Of a DNA stretch of 64,000 nucleotides, positions 34,233-43,480 are shown in pieces. Made by a program: the position numbers and the translations under genes. Under the pieces are notes generated by a model that saw only the letters and a list, made by a program, of their open reading frames with translations, was not told the DNA's origin and did no database searches. The number at the start of each line of letters is the position of its first letter. Position 1 is the first letter of the stretch. This stretch comes from Virgibacillus salexigens (GTDB lineage Bacteria > Bacillota > Bacilli > Bacillales > Amphibacillaceae): the NCBI RefSeq assembly GCF_014905415.1, contig NZ_BNEO01000003.1, positions 289,318 through 353,317 of the forward strand. Reading direction: 5' to 3'.

Positions 34233-36365
34233 ATGCTTTGTCAAAATTGTGGTCAAAACGAAGCAAGTATAAATGTTGCAATGAATATTAATCATCAACA
34301 AATGCAAATGCATCTTTGTAATGAATGTTTTCGTGAAATCCAAGGACAAATGATGAATTCCAATGACTTCTTCTCAAATACACCATTTGGAAATGCTTCT
34401 AACGCATTTTCTCAGCAAGGAAATGGAGCACAAAAAATGGGCACAAGAACGAAAGAGAAAAATGGGAACCGTGGGAATGGATTAATTGATCAACTTGCCA
34501 AAAATGTGACACATGCAGCAAGAGCTGGATTAATTGATCCGGTTATTGGAAGAGATAAAGAAGTAAAACGTGTAACGGAAACCTTAAATCGAAGAAATAA
34601 GAATAATCCGGTATTAATTGGCGAGCCGGGTGTTGGTAAAACGGCAATCGCAGAAGGATTAGCCTTGAAGATTACGGAAGGTGATGTTCCTGCTAAATTA
34701 ATGAACAAGGAAATCTATATGCTAGATGTGGCATCTTTAGTTGCGAATACTGGTGTTCGAGGTCAATTCGAAGAACGTATGAAGCAGCTTATTCAAGAAT
34801 TGCAAGAACGTCAGGAAGTTATCTTGTTCGTGGATGAAGTTCACCTTATAGTTGGAGCAGGTACGGCAGAAAGTTCACAAATGGACGCTGGCAATATCTT
34901 AAAACCTGCATTAGCACGTGGGGAGCTACAACTAATTGGTGCTACAACATTGAAAGAATATCGTCAAATTGAAAAGGATGCTGCACTTGAACGTCGTTTG
35001 CAACCAATTATGGTAAAAGAGCCAACGAGTGAAGAAGCGGTGCAAATACTACAAGGAATAAAAGATCGCTATGAAAATTTTCATGAGGTTCGTTATTCTG
35101 ATGATGCGATTCAAGCTTTCGTAACACTTTCAAAACGTTATATTCAAGATAGATATTTACCAGATAAGGCAATTGATCTGATGGATGAAGTTGGTTCACG
35201 CTTGAACCTATCAAATTCTCAAAAAGATTCTGATTCCATTAATCAACGCTTAAACGAAATAATTAAAGAGAAAGAAGATGCAGCAGAAAAAGAAGATTAT
35301 GAACGTGCTGCTCATTTAAGATATCAGGAGATACAATTACAAAAACAATTAGATAAAGCAAAAGATGAAGAGCAAGTAATCGATGTAGACATTTCTGATA
35401 TCCAATTAATTGTGGAAGAAAAAACAGGTATTCCGGTTACAAAGCTACAAGCCGATGAGCAAGAAAAAATGAAAAACATTGGTAAAAACTTAGGAGCAAA
35501 AGTAATTGGACAAGACGTTGCTGTTAATAAAGTAGCAAAAGCAATTCGTCGAAGTCGTGCCGGCTTAAAATCAACGTATCGACCAATCGGTTCTTTCCTA
35601 TTTGTAGGTCCTACTGGGGTAGGGAAGACGGAATTAACGAAAGCATTAGCTGAAGAACTATTTGGCTCAAGGGATTCATTAATTCGATTAGATATGAGTG
35701 AATATATGGAAAAACACGCCGTGTCCAAAATTATTGGTTCACCTCCTGGTTATGTAGGCCATGAGGAAGCAGGACAATTAACGGAGAAAATTCGCAGAAA
35801 CCCTTATTCCATTATATTGTTAGATGAAATTGAAAAAGCACATCCAGATGTGCAGAATATGTTCTTACAAATTATGGAGGATGGTCATTTAACAGATTCA
35901 CAAGGAAGAACAGTGAGTTTTAAAGAAGCTGTCATTATTATGACAAGTAATGCTGGAACTGGGGTTAAGACGGTTAATGTAGGATTCAATAGTGATTCAC
36001 ATGAATCGGTTTCTACTTTGGAGAATTTAAGTGCTTACTTCAAACCAGAATTCTTAAACCGTTTTGATGCGATTATCCAATTCAATGAACTTACTGAAGA
36101 AAACTTAATGGAAATTGTTGATCTTATGCTTTCAGATCTACAAAAAACCATGGAAGAGAATAATATTACCATTACGATAACAAAAGAAGCTAAAGAAGCA
36201 TTAGTTCGACTTGGCTATGATCGCCGTTTTGGTGCAAGACCTTTACGCAGGGTTATCCAAGATAAGATTGAAGACCAACTAACCGACTTAATTTTAGAGG
36301 ATAACCATATAGAAACTGTTCAAGTAGATGTTATCGATAATAATATTGTGGTGAAACAAGCATAG
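34233..36365 (+). CDS. clpE: Clp protease ATP-binding subunit ClpE
   Basis: About 710 residues. An N-terminal C4 zinc finger (CQNCGQ ... CNECF, about residues 2-33) distinguishes ClpE from ClpC. Two AAA+ modules follow: the first with GEPGVGKT and LFVDEVH, the second with GPTGVGKTE and [17 protein letters not shown]-like coiled middle ([16 protein letters not shown]) lies between them. VGFNSD near 36000 could be the ClpP-docking loop. The start is ATG 34233, 7 nt from AAGGAGG. Two CtsR boxes at the promoter predict heat and protein-stress induction, as in B. subtilis. Confidence 0.95.
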   Translation: MLCQNCGQNEASINVAMNINHQQMQMHLCNECFREIQGQMMNSNDFFSNTPFGNASNAFSQQGNGAQKMGTRTKEKNGNRGNGLIDQLAKNVTHAARAGLIDPVIGRDKEVKRVTETLNRRNKNNPVLIGEPGVGKTAIAEGLALKITEGDVPAKLMNKEIYMLDVASLVANTGVRGQFEERMKQLIQELQERQEVILFVDEVHLIVGAGTAESSQMDAGNILKPALARGELQLIGATTLKEYRQIEKDAALERRLQPIMVKEPTSEEAVQILQGIKDRYENFHEVRYSDDAIQAFVTLSKRYIQDRYLPDKAIDLMDEVGSRLNLSNSQKDSDSINQRLNEIIKEKEDAAEKEDYERAAHLRYQEIQLQKQLDKAKDEEQVIDVDISDIQLIVEEKTGIPVTKLQADEQEKMKNIGKNLGAKVIGQDVAVNKVAKAIRRSRAGLKSTYRPIGSFLFVGPTGVGKTELTKALAEELFGSRDSLIRLDMSEYMEKHAVSKIIGSPPGYVGHEEAGQLTEKIRRNPYSIILLDEIEKAHPDVQNMFLQIMEDGHLTDSQGRTVSFKEAVIIMTSNAGTGVKTVNVGFNSDSHESVSTLENLSAYFKPEFLNRFDAIIQFNELTEENLMEIVDLMLSDLQKTMEENNITITITKEAKEALVRLGYDRRFGARPLRRVIQDKIEDQLTDLILEDNHIETVQVDVIDNNIVVKQA

Positions 36366-36373
36366 GAAATGAT

Positions 36374-36412
36374 AAAAACCGCTGACTGTGAATGAAGTCA
36401 GCGGCTTTTTTT
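36374..36412 (+). terminator. Terminator of clpE
   Basis: Arms AAAACCGCTGACT / AGTCAGCGGCTTTT with T7. Confidence 0.92.
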
Positions 36413-36514
36413 ATGCCCTCATAACTCCCAGAAACTTACTTTAAAGCAATTAAATAATTCCATCGCTTTTGTAAAAAGATAAGGTTATCTATATAAGAAA
36501 GAGGATGCATTTTC

Positions 36515-37387
36515 ATGGGCAAAAGCAGCGTTTTATTTGGAATTATTGCTTTTTTTATATGCTTTAACGGTAATATGCTATCTATACATAGTGAAGCATC
36601 TTCATCAGAAATGCAGGTTCACTTTATTGATGTTGGTCAAGGAGATAGCATGTTGATAAAAACACCTGGAAATAAAAATATTTTAATTGATGGTGGCCCC
36701 CCTGATGCGGGAAAGAAGGTTGTATCGTATTTAAATGAAAAAAAAATAGACAAGATCGATCTCTTAGTAGCTACCCATCCAGATGTCGATCATATTGGTG
36801 GATTACCTTATATAATGAAGCATATAAAGGTAAAGAAGATCCTAGATTCTGGAAAGCTTCACACAACAAGAATGTATGCGAAATATATTCAAGAAATACG
36901 TAAACAGGAGATACCAGTCAAAGTTGCCAAACAAAACGAAAAAATATTGCTTGATCCTGCTGTAGATATTCAAGTATTAAACACATACAAGAAATCGAGA
37001 AGCAATAATCAATCTTCCATTGCATTAAAGATGTCTTATGAAGCAATGGATATCCTATTTATGAGTGATGTCGAAATTGAACAGGAAAAAGAAATTATGA
37101 AAAATGTCGATGTGGATGCGGAGGTTATTAAAGTTGGCCATCATGGTTCAAATACAAGTACATCATTGAAATTCTTAAAAGCAGTAAGCCCAGATACAGC
37201 CATTCTAACATATAGCAAAGACAATGATTATGGTCATCCAGTTGACCGTGTTATCAATAATCTCTACCGCGTAAATGCTAATATATATTCTACTGGTGCG
37301 CTAGGAAATTTAGTAATTCGTACGGATGGTGAAGATTACCTGGTACTTCCAGAAAGAGAACCATTATATAATTTAGATGCAAGTTAA
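36515..37387 (+). CDS. Secreted metallo-beta-lactamase-fold hydrolase, ComEC/Rec2 catalytic-domain-like
   Basis: 290 residues. An N-terminal hydrophobic signal segment (about 6-28) is followed by an MBL domain with FIDVGQGDSMLI, the metal-binding THPDVDHIGGL and KVGHHGSNTSTS. This is the same architecture as the C-terminal hydrolase of the DNA-uptake channel ComEC, here as a stand-alone exported protein. Such proteins may degrade extracellular DNA or other phosphodiesters; that is inference. The metal ligands appear complete, so it is probably active. Monocistronic. Confidence 0.85.
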   Translation: MGKSSVLFGIIAFFICFNGNMLSIHSEASSSEMQVHFIDVGQGDSMLIKTPGNKNILIDGGPPDAGKKVVSYLNEKKIDKIDLLVATHPDVDHIGGLPYIMKHIKVKKILDSGKLHTTRMYAKYIQEIRKQEIPVKVAKQNEKILLDPAVDIQVLNTYKKSRSNNQSSIALKMSYEAMDILFMSDVEIEQEKEIMKNVDVDAEVIKVGHHGSNTSTSLKFLKAVSPDTAILTYSKDNDYGHPVDRVINNLYRVNANIYSTGALGNLVIRTDGEDYLVLPEREPLYNLDAS

Positions 37388-37452
37388 TAATTTACAAAAA
37401 TATACAAAAATGATATCATATTGATATAAAAAGGGATGGGGAAGGTGTATCA

Positions 37453-38304
37453 ATGATGATTCAAGAAAAACCGGCATGGACGATGAATGGTTTTTTGGGA
37501 ATTTTACTTATTGCAGGATTACTTGTGGTAACCATATTAAATCTGATTCAGCAACAATTTATCATAGGAATTACTTGCTTGGTTGTTGCAATCACCTTAG
37601 GTAGTGGTATTACGTTGGTTCAGCCTAACCAGTCACAAGTTGTTATCTTTCTTGGGAAATATATGGGGAGTATTCGGAGAGAAGGTATAGTAGTGACAGT
37701 ACCTTTTTCCATACGAAAAACAATTTCACTTCGCGTGCGTAACTTTAATAGCAATCGGCTAAAAGTAAATGATGTAAATGGTAATCCAATTGAGATTGCT
37801 GCGGTTATTGTCTTTAAAGTTGTCGATAGTGCCAAAGCAGTTTTCGATGTCGATCGTTATGAACAATTTGTAGAAATTCAAAGTGAAACAGCAATACGTG
37901 CTGTTGCAACAAAATATCCTTATGATACTTTTTCGGATGCTGAATTAACGTTAAGAGGCAATGCAGAGGAAGTTTCAAATGAATTGACTAAGGAGTTACA
38001 AGCTCGATTAAATGTGGCAGGCGTGCAAGTTATTGAGACGAGATTAACACATCTTGCTTACTCTACAGAGATAGCTCAGGCCATGCTTCAGCGTCAGCAA
38101 GCAAGTGCAATCATTGCAGCTAGAAAGCAGATTGTTGAAGGTGCTGTTGGCATGGTTCAAGATGCTATTCATCAATTGGAAAGCAATGGAGCAATGGAAC
38201 TGGATGATGAACGGCGGGTTGCAATGGCAAATAACCTACTTGTTTCTATTGTCTCTGATCATGGAACTACGCCTGTAGTAAATACAGGATCCCTATATCA
38301 ATAA
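37453..38304 (+). CDS. SPFH/prohibitin-family membrane protein
   Basis: 283 residues. Two hydrophobic segments near the N-terminus (about 12-60, [16 protein letters not shown] and [21 protein letters not shown]) are followed by an SPFH domain with [15 protein letters not shown] and [29 protein letters not shown]. Eukaryotic and bacterial relatives scaffold membrane microdomains. A small ribbon-helix-helix gene follows 17 nt later, a recurring pair in Bacillaceae as I recall, so the two are probably one operon. Confidence 0.86.
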   Translation: MMIQEKPAWTMNGFLGILLIAGLLVVTILNLIQQQFIIGITCLVVAITLGSGITLVQPNQSQVVIFLGKYMGSIRREGIVVTVPFSIRKTISLRVRNFNSNRLKVNDVNGNPIEIAAVIVFKVVDSAKAVFDVDRYEQFVEIQSETAIRAVATKYPYDTFSDAELTLRGNAEEVSNELTKELQARLNVAGVQVIETRLTHLAYSTEIAQAMLQRQQASAIIAARKQIVEGAVGMVQDAIHQLESNGAMELDDERRVAMANNLLVSIVSDHGTTPVVNTGSLYQ

Positions 38305-38321
38305 CTTAAAAGAGGGGTAAT

Positions 38322-38501
38322 ATGTCGAAGAAGAAGAGCTTTCCGCTACGAATCGATCCAAAGCTTTATGAACTATTACAGATTTGGGCAAAAGATGAAT
38401 TCCGGAGTGTAAATAGTCATGTGGAATTTTTACTTCGAGATGCAGTGAAGAAAGCAGGAAGGTTGCCAAAGAGCCAAGATAAAAAAATTGGAGAAGATTG
38501 A
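38322..38501 (+). CDS. Small Arc-type ribbon-helix-helix protein
   Basis: 59 residues starting MSKKKSFPLRIDPKLYELLQ. That is a beta-strand followed by helices as in Arc/MetJ repressors, with SVNSHVEFLLRDAVKKAGR as the second helix. Basic residues in KKKSFPLRID would contact DNA. AGAGGGG precedes the ATG by 8 nt. Being coupled to the SPFH gene it may regulate it or serve as its partner. It is too short for many gene callers. Confidence 0.85.
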   Translation: MSKKKSFPLRIDPKLYELLQIWAKDEFRSVNSHVEFLLRDAVKKAGRLPKSQDKKIGED

Positions 38502-38534
38502 AGCTACATGCAGCTGCGCATGTAGCTTTTTTTT
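38502..38534 (+). terminator. Terminator of the SPFH/RHH operon
   Basis: Arms AGCTACATGC / GCATGTAGCT with T8. Confidence 0.92.
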
Positions 38535-38580
38535 GCTAAAGAAGGTCCACAATATACGTGCCTATTTATTAATAGAGGTA

Positions 38581-38609
38581 TTGACATTTTTAAGATATGG
38601 TTATATGGT
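38581..38609 (+). promoter_or_regulatory. Promoter of the GntR-ABC operon
   Basis: TTGACA and TATGGT with 17-bp spacing, 44 nt before the GntR start. Confidence 0.65.
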
Positions 38610-38653
38610 TAATTACATAAGTAACGAACCAAATAACGTGAAGGTGAAAACAT

Positions 38654-39031
38654 ATGAAAAATCATTTAGACGAAAATAAGCCAATCTTTCTCCAAATTAA
38701 AGAACATTTAGAAGACTCGATTATGAATGGTTCTATTAAACCAGGTGAACGTGTACCATCTACAAATGAATTTGCTGCTTATTACCAAATTAATCCAGCC
38801 ACTGCAGCTAAGGGTATTAATGAGCTCGTTACCGAATTGATTCTGTTTAAGCGAAGGGGTGTAGGTATGTTCGTAACCGAAGAGGCAAAGGAAATTGTCC
38901 TGCAGAAACGGAAGCAAATATTCTATGACAATTATATGCTTCCATTAAAAAATGAAGCAAAAAAATTAAGTATTAGTGAGGCAGAATTAAAAGAGATGAT
39001 TGAAAGGAAGGGATCTATCAATGAACGTTGA
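38654..39031 (+). CDS. GntR-family regulator (YtrA subfamily)
   Basis: 125 residues. The winged helix-turn-helix fills most of the protein (PIFLQIKEHLEDSIMNGSIKPGERVPSTNEFAAYYQINPATAAKGINEL), with a short C-terminal tail instead of a ligand domain. That is the YtrA subfamily layout, which usually represses an adjacent ABC transporter. The ABC ATPase gene overlaps its 3' end by 11 nt. GAAGGTG is the ribosome-binding site. Confidence 0.88.
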   Translation: MKNHLDENKPIFLQIKEHLEDSIMNGSIKPGERVPSTNEFAAYYQINPATAAKGINELVTELILFKRRGVGMFVTEEAKEIVLQKRKQIFYDNYMLPLKNEAKKLSISEAELKEMIERKGSINER

Positions 39032-39887
39032 CGTTTGTAATGTAACGAAACGATATGACCAGGATACAGTATTAGATAATGTATCATTTCGTCTGAATGG
39101 CCCGCAAATATATGGATTACTAGGGAGGAACGGTGCAGGAAAAACAACATTTATGGATATTATGGCGGGGAATACTTTGGCTTCCAGTGGCAATGTGCTC
39201 ATAAACGGAGAGGAACCTTTTGATAATGAAGGGGTAAATGAAACTATTTGTTTAATCAAAGAAAGCAATAATTTTAAACGAGACTTAAAAATAAAAGAAA
39301 TTCTTCGTGTTTTTTCATTTTTTTATCCAAACTGGGATCAACCATTAGCTGATCAATTAATTCAGGAATATCAATTAAAGCCGCATGCAAAGGTTAAAAC
39401 ATTATCAAAAGGGATGGAATCCGCACTTGGAATTATTGTGGGTTTAGCAAGCAAAGCACCAATTACTATCTTTGATGAACCGTATATTGGGTTGGATGCT
39501 GCAGCTCGAAAAAATTTTTACATGAAAATGTTAGAAGAATTTGAAAATGAGAAACGGATGATTATCTTTTCTACCCATCTCATTGATGAAGTCAGTTTAA
39601 TGTTTCATGAAGTATTGATATTACAAGAAGGAAGGCTTGTTTTACAAGAGTCTGCAGAGGTTCTTCGTCAACGTAGCTGTGCTGTATCTGGAAGTGTCTT
39701 GGATGTAGAAGCTTTTATAAAAGATAAAGAAGTAATTGAAACAAAACAATTAGCTGGAACGATGACAGCCTATATCTTTGGAAACATAAAAGAAGCGAAA
39801 AAACAAGGTTTTCACGTAGAGGGGATACCAATACAAGAATTAATGATTCATCTAACAGAAAAGGGGAAGGGGGCATCTATAAAGTGA
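39021..39887 (+). CDS. ABC transporter ATP-binding protein (YtrB-like)
   Basis: 288 residues from ATG 39021 (GGAAGGG upstream). Walker A is LLGRNGAGKTT and Walker B is ITIFDEPYIGLD. The usual LSGGQ signature is replaced by LSKGMESALGIIVGLA, as in YtrB/BcrA-type exporters. The D-loop and switch follow in FSTHLIDEV. It is co-transcribed with the GntR gene before it and the membrane gene after it, probably a small exporter. Confidence 0.87.
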   Translation: MNVDVCNVTKRYDQDTVLDNVSFRLNGPQIYGLLGRNGAGKTTFMDIMAGNTLASSGNVLINGEEPFDNEGVNETICLIKESNNFKRDLKIKEILRVFSFFYPNWDQPLADQLIQEYQLKPHAKVKTLSKGMESALGIIVGLASKAPITIFDEPYIGLDAAARKNFYMKMLEEFENEKRMIIFSTHLIDEVSLMFHEVLILQEGRLVLQESAEVLRQRSCAVSGSVLDVEAFIKDKEVIETKQLAGTMTAYIFGNIKEAKKQGFHVEGIPIQELMIHLTEKGKGASIK

Positions 39888-40585
39888 ATAATCAATTGAA
39901 AGGACTTATCTATTTTTATATGGTTGATATCCGCCATTCTTTAAAGGTTTTTTGGATAATATTATTATCGATTCTAATGGTGTCGATTGCTTTTGGATAT
40001 TATATAAAAGCAATCGATGGTGGCATGATGACATTCAGCCTAACTGGGCCAATCTATATTTACTGTAGTATCGTTGCATTTATTTCTGTAAGGGAGTACA
40101 TCCCATTCGCAATTAAAATGGGGGCAACTCGAAAAAACATTTTTATTTCAATTGGGATCTTTTTTCTCCTATTATCAGCAGTCAAAGCTATCGTAGCAAG
40201 TCTTTTACAGGAACTTGTTTTATTCCTAATAACTAGAATTGGAATAGATGGATTCTATTTTCTCCATCTAGCCCATTTTATCGACGATACGTGGTATATA
40301 CGAATCGGTATGGATATCATGACTATCTTCTTTGCAATGTCGTTTATGTTTATGCTTGGTTTAATCTTTTATCGATATGGTTTTTTCGGCGGGGGAATTA
40401 CCCTCGGTATTGTTGGCGTTATGTTCTTATTCGGGATCGCTACTGGATGGATAGTGGATTTTATCGCCGAAATCATATCGCATCTAGATATGCTATTCTT
40501 TATACAACTATTTGCAGTTGGTATCTTCTTCTACTTCTTATCGTTTTTCATTTTAAAAAGGATGACAATTGTAAAGATGCGGTAA
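39884..40585 (+). CDS. ABC transporter membrane subunit of the GntR operon
   Basis: 233 residues with six hydrophobic segments, typical of ABC-2-type exporter permeases although sequence identity to known families is not obvious to me. It starts with GTG overlapping the upstream TGA (GTGA), so it is translationally coupled to the ATPase. REYIPFAIKMGATRKNIF resembles the coupling segment of YtrC-like and bacitracin-type permeases. The substrate is unknown. Confidence 0.78.
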   Translation: MNNQLKGLIYFYMVDIRHSLKVFWIILLSILMVSIAFGYYIKAIDGGMMTFSLTGPIYIYCSIVAFISVREYIPFAIKMGATRKNIFISIGIFFLLLSAVKAIVASLLQELVLFLITRIGIDGFYFLHLAHFIDDTWYIRIGMDIMTIFFAMSFMFMLGLIFYRYGFFGGGITLGIVGVMFLFGIATGWIVDFIAEIISHLDMLFFIQLFAVGIFFYFLSFFILKRMTIVKMR

Positions 40586-40594
40586 CCTAAAACA

Positions 40595-40630
40595 AAAAAG
40601 GCTGTTAAGCGATCAAGCTTAACAGCCTAT
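40595..40630. terminator. Terminator between the two GntR modules
   Basis: Perfect arms AGGCTGTTAAG / CTTAACAGCCT with an A-run on the left, convergent genes on both sides. Confidence 0.82.
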
Positions 40631-40649
40631 TGTAAACATTAAGGCATAA

Positions 40650-41756
40650 TTAAATAGTTAAGAGAACAATTCCCAATGTAATTAGAATAAAACCAATGAC
40701 AATTACCCACGATATCGGCCTTCCCCAATTCATTGTCCAGCCAATTCCGAATCGTTTTTCGATGAATATGGTTGGATCATCTTTGTTCACATAAAATTGA
40801 CCAAGTTTCCAATAACGATCATCATCTCGATTAACTGTTTTTCCATTACTATCCATAGATACTGTGACTCGACTACCACCTTGCCCGGTTTTGTAAGACA
40901 GAATAAATGCCCAAATAATAATAGCAAATACAGTAATTACGGCAGTAGTTATTAAGAATCCTTGTGGAATGGAATAGATAAAAGACAGCTGTACAGTAGA
41001 GAGTAGCATCGATAATATAATTCCGCCAAATATAGTAAAAGCAGACCATCTTCTACGGAAAATAGTATTCTGATGCATAGATTTTTCCGGGTTTTCCGCA
41101 CTAAGCTGTTGTTTTGCCTTTCCTGTTAAGGTGTTAACAAAAATAAAGATTAATATAAGATAAAGTTGCGTAATTGGAAGTGCTAAAACAGTGCGATATG
41201 ATTTTGTTGCGAAATTCGTAATTTCCCCTTGAAAGTTGTATTGCATCGGTATTTTTTCAGGTATATGTTCGTAGGAAAGAAATGTCAAGATAATCGTAGA
41301 AAAAATAAGAACAAATGGAACAATGAACCAGTTATTGGAGTATCTTAATTTCTGCTGTCTAAACTGAGTGTGGATGGCTAATTTCTGTGTTCGTTGCCTT
41401 CCCCACTTGGCAGTTGATTTTATTTGTTTCATTTTTTGATGAAATATCAAGTAAATCATAAAGCTAATTATCATAAATAAAGTAATCGTTGTCCCAACTA
41501 ACCAACCAACCATTGATTCACTCATGTTTGTAAATAAACCATATCCTAGGAAAACACATATGGTTAGTAAACTAATAACACCGATGATGATGGTGTATTT
41601 TTTACGCATGGATTTCAACGCTGAAGTATCATAAATATCCGCTGGGATAGATACTCCAAAGCTTTCCGTTTTTCGGGTCCAATAAGGAATAAACATAATA
41701 GAAATAAACGCTGGTAACAATGTAAGGGTTATAAGAAGGATGAGGTTAGTCATCAT
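40650..41756 (-). CDS. Multi-spanning membrane protein, DUF1648/DUF5808-like
   Basis: About 368 residues with nine or so hydrophobic segments. The central EHIPEKIPMQYNFQGEITNFATKS stretch matches the DUF1648 pattern of SdpI/immunity-like proteins. The C-terminal GKTVNRDDDRYWKLGQFYVNKDDPTIFIEKRFGIGWTMNWGRP resembles DUF5808. I take ATG 41756 as start (GGAGG 5 nt upstream; 41753 is also possible). It overlaps the end of the GntR gene, so the two are one operon. The role may be immunity or envelope sensing; this is inference. Confidence 0.75.
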   Translation of the reverse strand: MMTNLILLITLTLLPAFISIMFIPYWTRKTESFGVSIPADIYDTSALKSMRKKYTIIIGVISLLTICVFLGYGLFTNMSESMVGWLVGTTITLFMIISFMIYLIFHQKMKQIKSTAKWGRQRTQKLAIHTQFRQQKLRYSNNWFIVPFVLIFSTIILTFLSYEHIPEKIPMQYNFQGEITNFATKSYRTVLALPITQLYLILIFIFVNTLTGKAKQQLSAENPEKSMHQNTIFRRRWSAFTIFGGIILSMLLSTVQLSFIYSIPQGFLITTAVITVFAIIIWAFILSYKTGQGGSRVTVSMDSNGKTVNRDDDRYWKLGQFYVNKDDPTIFIEKRFGIGWTMNWGRPISWVIVIGFILITLGIVLLTI

Positions 41757-42150
41757 TTCTACCTCCAATTTGAAAATCATGATAAATAGTCTGGCACAGG
41801 GTGAGGAATTCTTCTTTTGATAAATCTTTGCATATACTTTCAGCAATTAGTGGTCGGAGTTTTTGTTGTACTTGCTCCTTATAGATATTATCAGCTTTAG
41901 GAATACCTTCTGGACGGATAACAACACCCTTTTGTCGGTGAATTTGCAAAAAACCATCTTGTTTTAATTGTTGATAAGCCTTGTTGACGGTATGCAAATT
42001 AATTCCTATGTCTTGTGCTAAGGAACGAACAGAGGGCAAAGGGTCACCTGGTTGCAGCTCTTTTTTAGCTATTCCTTCGATAATTTGATGAATTAATTGT
42101 AAATAAATGGGTTGACTTGATTCAAAATCGAGTGAAATAAACACACCCAT
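41746..42150 (-). CDS. GntR-family regulator (YtrA subfamily), autoregulated
   Basis: 134 residues. The winged helix (about 10-75, QPIYLQLIHQIIEGIAKKELQPGDPLPSVRSLAQDIGINLHTVNKAYQQL) is followed by a short C-terminal segment. Its gene lies downstream of a promoter overlapped by a 49-bp inverted repeat, most likely its own operator. It overlaps the membrane-protein gene by 11 nt, and GGAGGTGG precedes the start. Confidence 0.88.
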   Translation of the reverse strand: MGVFISLDFESSQPIYLQLIHQIIEGIAKKELQPGDPLPSVRSLAQDIGINLHTVNKAYQQLKQDGFLQIHRQKGVVIRPEGIPKADNIYKEQVQQKLRPLIAESICKDLSKEEFLTLCQTIYHDFQIGGRNDD

Positions 42151-42161
42151 ACCACCTCCAT

Positions 42162-42210
42162 AAAATAGTTATAACTGTTATATATAATGTATAACAGTTA
42201 TAACTATTTT
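42162..42210 (-). promoter_or_regulatory. 49-bp perfect inverted-repeat operator with promoter
   Basis: Two perfect 21-bp arms (42162-42182 and 42190-42210) flank a 7-bp centre. Each arm contains the palindrome AGTTATAACT, their centres 29 bp apart. A reverse-strand promoter overlaps: TTGACA (42210-42215) and TATACA (42188-42193), 16-bp spacing. Binding would block transcription of the GntR operon. Confidence 0.85.
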
Positions 42211-42311
42211 GTCAATGGTAAGAAATTTTTAATTAGAAAATAGGAATAGTAGAATTAAGAAAGATTCGCACGGTTTTTTATGGAGATGGAACGAATTCAA
42301 AAACCACAAAT

Positions 42312-42358
42312 AAAAAAGCTTGTAAAGGAACTTTCTATTTTCCTTACAAGCTTTTTTG
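42312..42358. terminator. Bidirectional hairpin between XRE and GntR genes
   Basis: Arms AAAAAAGCTTGTAA / TTACAAGCTTTTTT; on the reverse strand it ends the XRE gene. Confidence 0.82.
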
Positions 42359-42362
42359 TTTA

Positions 42363-42776
42363 TTATAACTGTCTGTACTGTTGAATTAATTCAGCCATTA
42401 ATTTATGAATGGAACGTTGTTTTTTTATGGATAAATGCTTCAATTCAAAAATGTCAGCTTTAAATTCTGGATAGGTCATAATGTATTCAATTAGCTCTAC
42501 GACTTCTTCATCAAACGAAGTAGTAGAGGAGCTATATATTCGCTTAAATTCTCGTAATAGGTCATTTTGAAAAGAATAATTACCTACTAGATGATCAAGT
42601 GATACTTGAAAAATAGCAGCAAGTTTTAAAAGGGATGCAATATCAGGTGTAACTGTATTATTTTCCCATTTAGCTACTACAGAACGTGAGAGTAACAATT
42701 TCTCAGCTAGCTCTTTTTGCGTCCAGTTATGTTGTTCACGAAAGAATTTAATATTATGTGCAATTTGTTCACTCAT
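42363..42776 (-). CDS. XRE-family helix-turn-helix regulator
   Basis: 137 residues. The HTH (about 5-65) reads NIKFFREQHNWTQKELAEKLLLSRSVVAKWENNTVTPDIASLL, typical of Xre/Cro. The remaining part is helical and charged without a known domain. It is monocistronic; the target is unknown. Confidence 0.85.
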   Translation of the reverse strand: MSEQIAHNIKFFREQHNWTQKELAEKLLLSRSVVAKWENNTVTPDIASLLKLAAIFQVSLDHLVGNYSFQNDLLREFKRIYSSSTTSFDEEVVELIEYIMTYPEFKADIFELKHLSIKKQRSIHKLMAELIQQYRQL

Positions 42777-42924
42777 GCTATCACACTCAATTGGTTAAAG
42801 TTAGAAAATGACTTCGTAGTATCTTTCATCCTATCACGATTTTAAAGATTATTTTGCTTCTTTCTTGTTCTTAAAATACACATATAGTAAAATGTTCTCA
42901 TATAGACCAAAAGGAGGGAATGTA

Positions 42925-43233
42925 ATGGTTAGTTGTTTGATCTTGCAACATTCTACAATAACTTCCCTTACGAAGTGTAAAATGCTGCGTTTTATATTCA
43001 AGGATTATGTATTTGAAATAGAAGTACTATCCAAAGATACAGCTATTTCATATATTTATGATGTTGAAAAACACATGGTTTGGAGGGCATTTGCGCTGTT
43101 CGAAACAACAAATATGATCGTCGGATATGGATTTGGCAAAGACAAAGTAGAGGCAAGATGGTTAGCTGAAGATATGCTAGAGACATGGAATACATTATTG
43201 CAACAAACGGAATCTCATCCCCAATTATTTTGA
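42925..43233 (+). CDS. Hypothetical protein
   Basis: 102 residues from ATG 42925, which has AAGGAGGG at good spacing; a longer frame starts at 42865 but lacks a site. The sequence (IFKDYVFEIEVLSKDTAISYIYDVEKHMVWRAFALFE) suggests a small alpha/beta protein. No family is recognised, and there is no signal peptide or membrane segment. It is divergent from the XRE gene, sharing about 150 bp of upstream DNA, so the regulator could control it (inference). Confidence 0.6.
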   Translation: MVSCLILQHSTITSLTKCKMLRFIFKDYVFEIEVLSKDTAISYIYDVEKHMVWRAFALFETTNMIVGYGFGKDKVEARWLAEDMLETWNTLLQQTESHPQLF

Positions 43234-43269
43234 TTAGGAGTTTAAGTTATTCTTAGGAAAAACGAAAGA

Positions 43270-43306
43270 AAAGAAGAATCAATGTAATTAACCTTGATTC
43301 TTCTTT
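43270..43306 (-). terminator. Terminator overlapping the end of yfhE
   Basis: Arms AAGAAGAATCAA / TTGATTCTTCTT include the last codons of yfhE; the reverse strand continues TTTTCTTTC. Confidence 0.75.
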
Positions 43307-43416
43307 CCAGATAGTTGACGATAAACTTGATCTGCATGTTTAAATTCTTTTTGATAAAGAACTTCTTGCGTTTTAGATAAGAACTTACGCTTATATGCTG
43401 GGTTTGCTTTTTTCAT
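43288..43416 (-). CDS. yfhE: YfhE-family very small protein
   Basis: 42 residues: it starts MKKANPAYKRKFLSKTQEVL and ends in KKNQG, with EFKHADQVYRQLSG between. This fits the tiny, basic YfhE family, and it lies near the homologues of yfhF, recX and yfhH, as in B. subtilis. Function unknown. GAGGACGG precedes the ATG. It is below common ORF length cut-offs and easily missed. Confidence 0.8.
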   Translation of the reverse strand: MKKANPAYKRKFLSKTQEVLYQKEFKHADQVYRQLSGKKNQG

Positions 43417-43480
43417 TTTTACCGTCCTCTGCATTGTTTTTTATTAGGATGTACATGTTTCTTGTCATTTATACTGAAGG

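Noticed and set aside
41756..41846. N-terminal extension of the DUF1648 protein to 41846
   Set aside because: It would run inside the GntR gene; the GGAGG site and the hydrophobic start fit ATG 41756.
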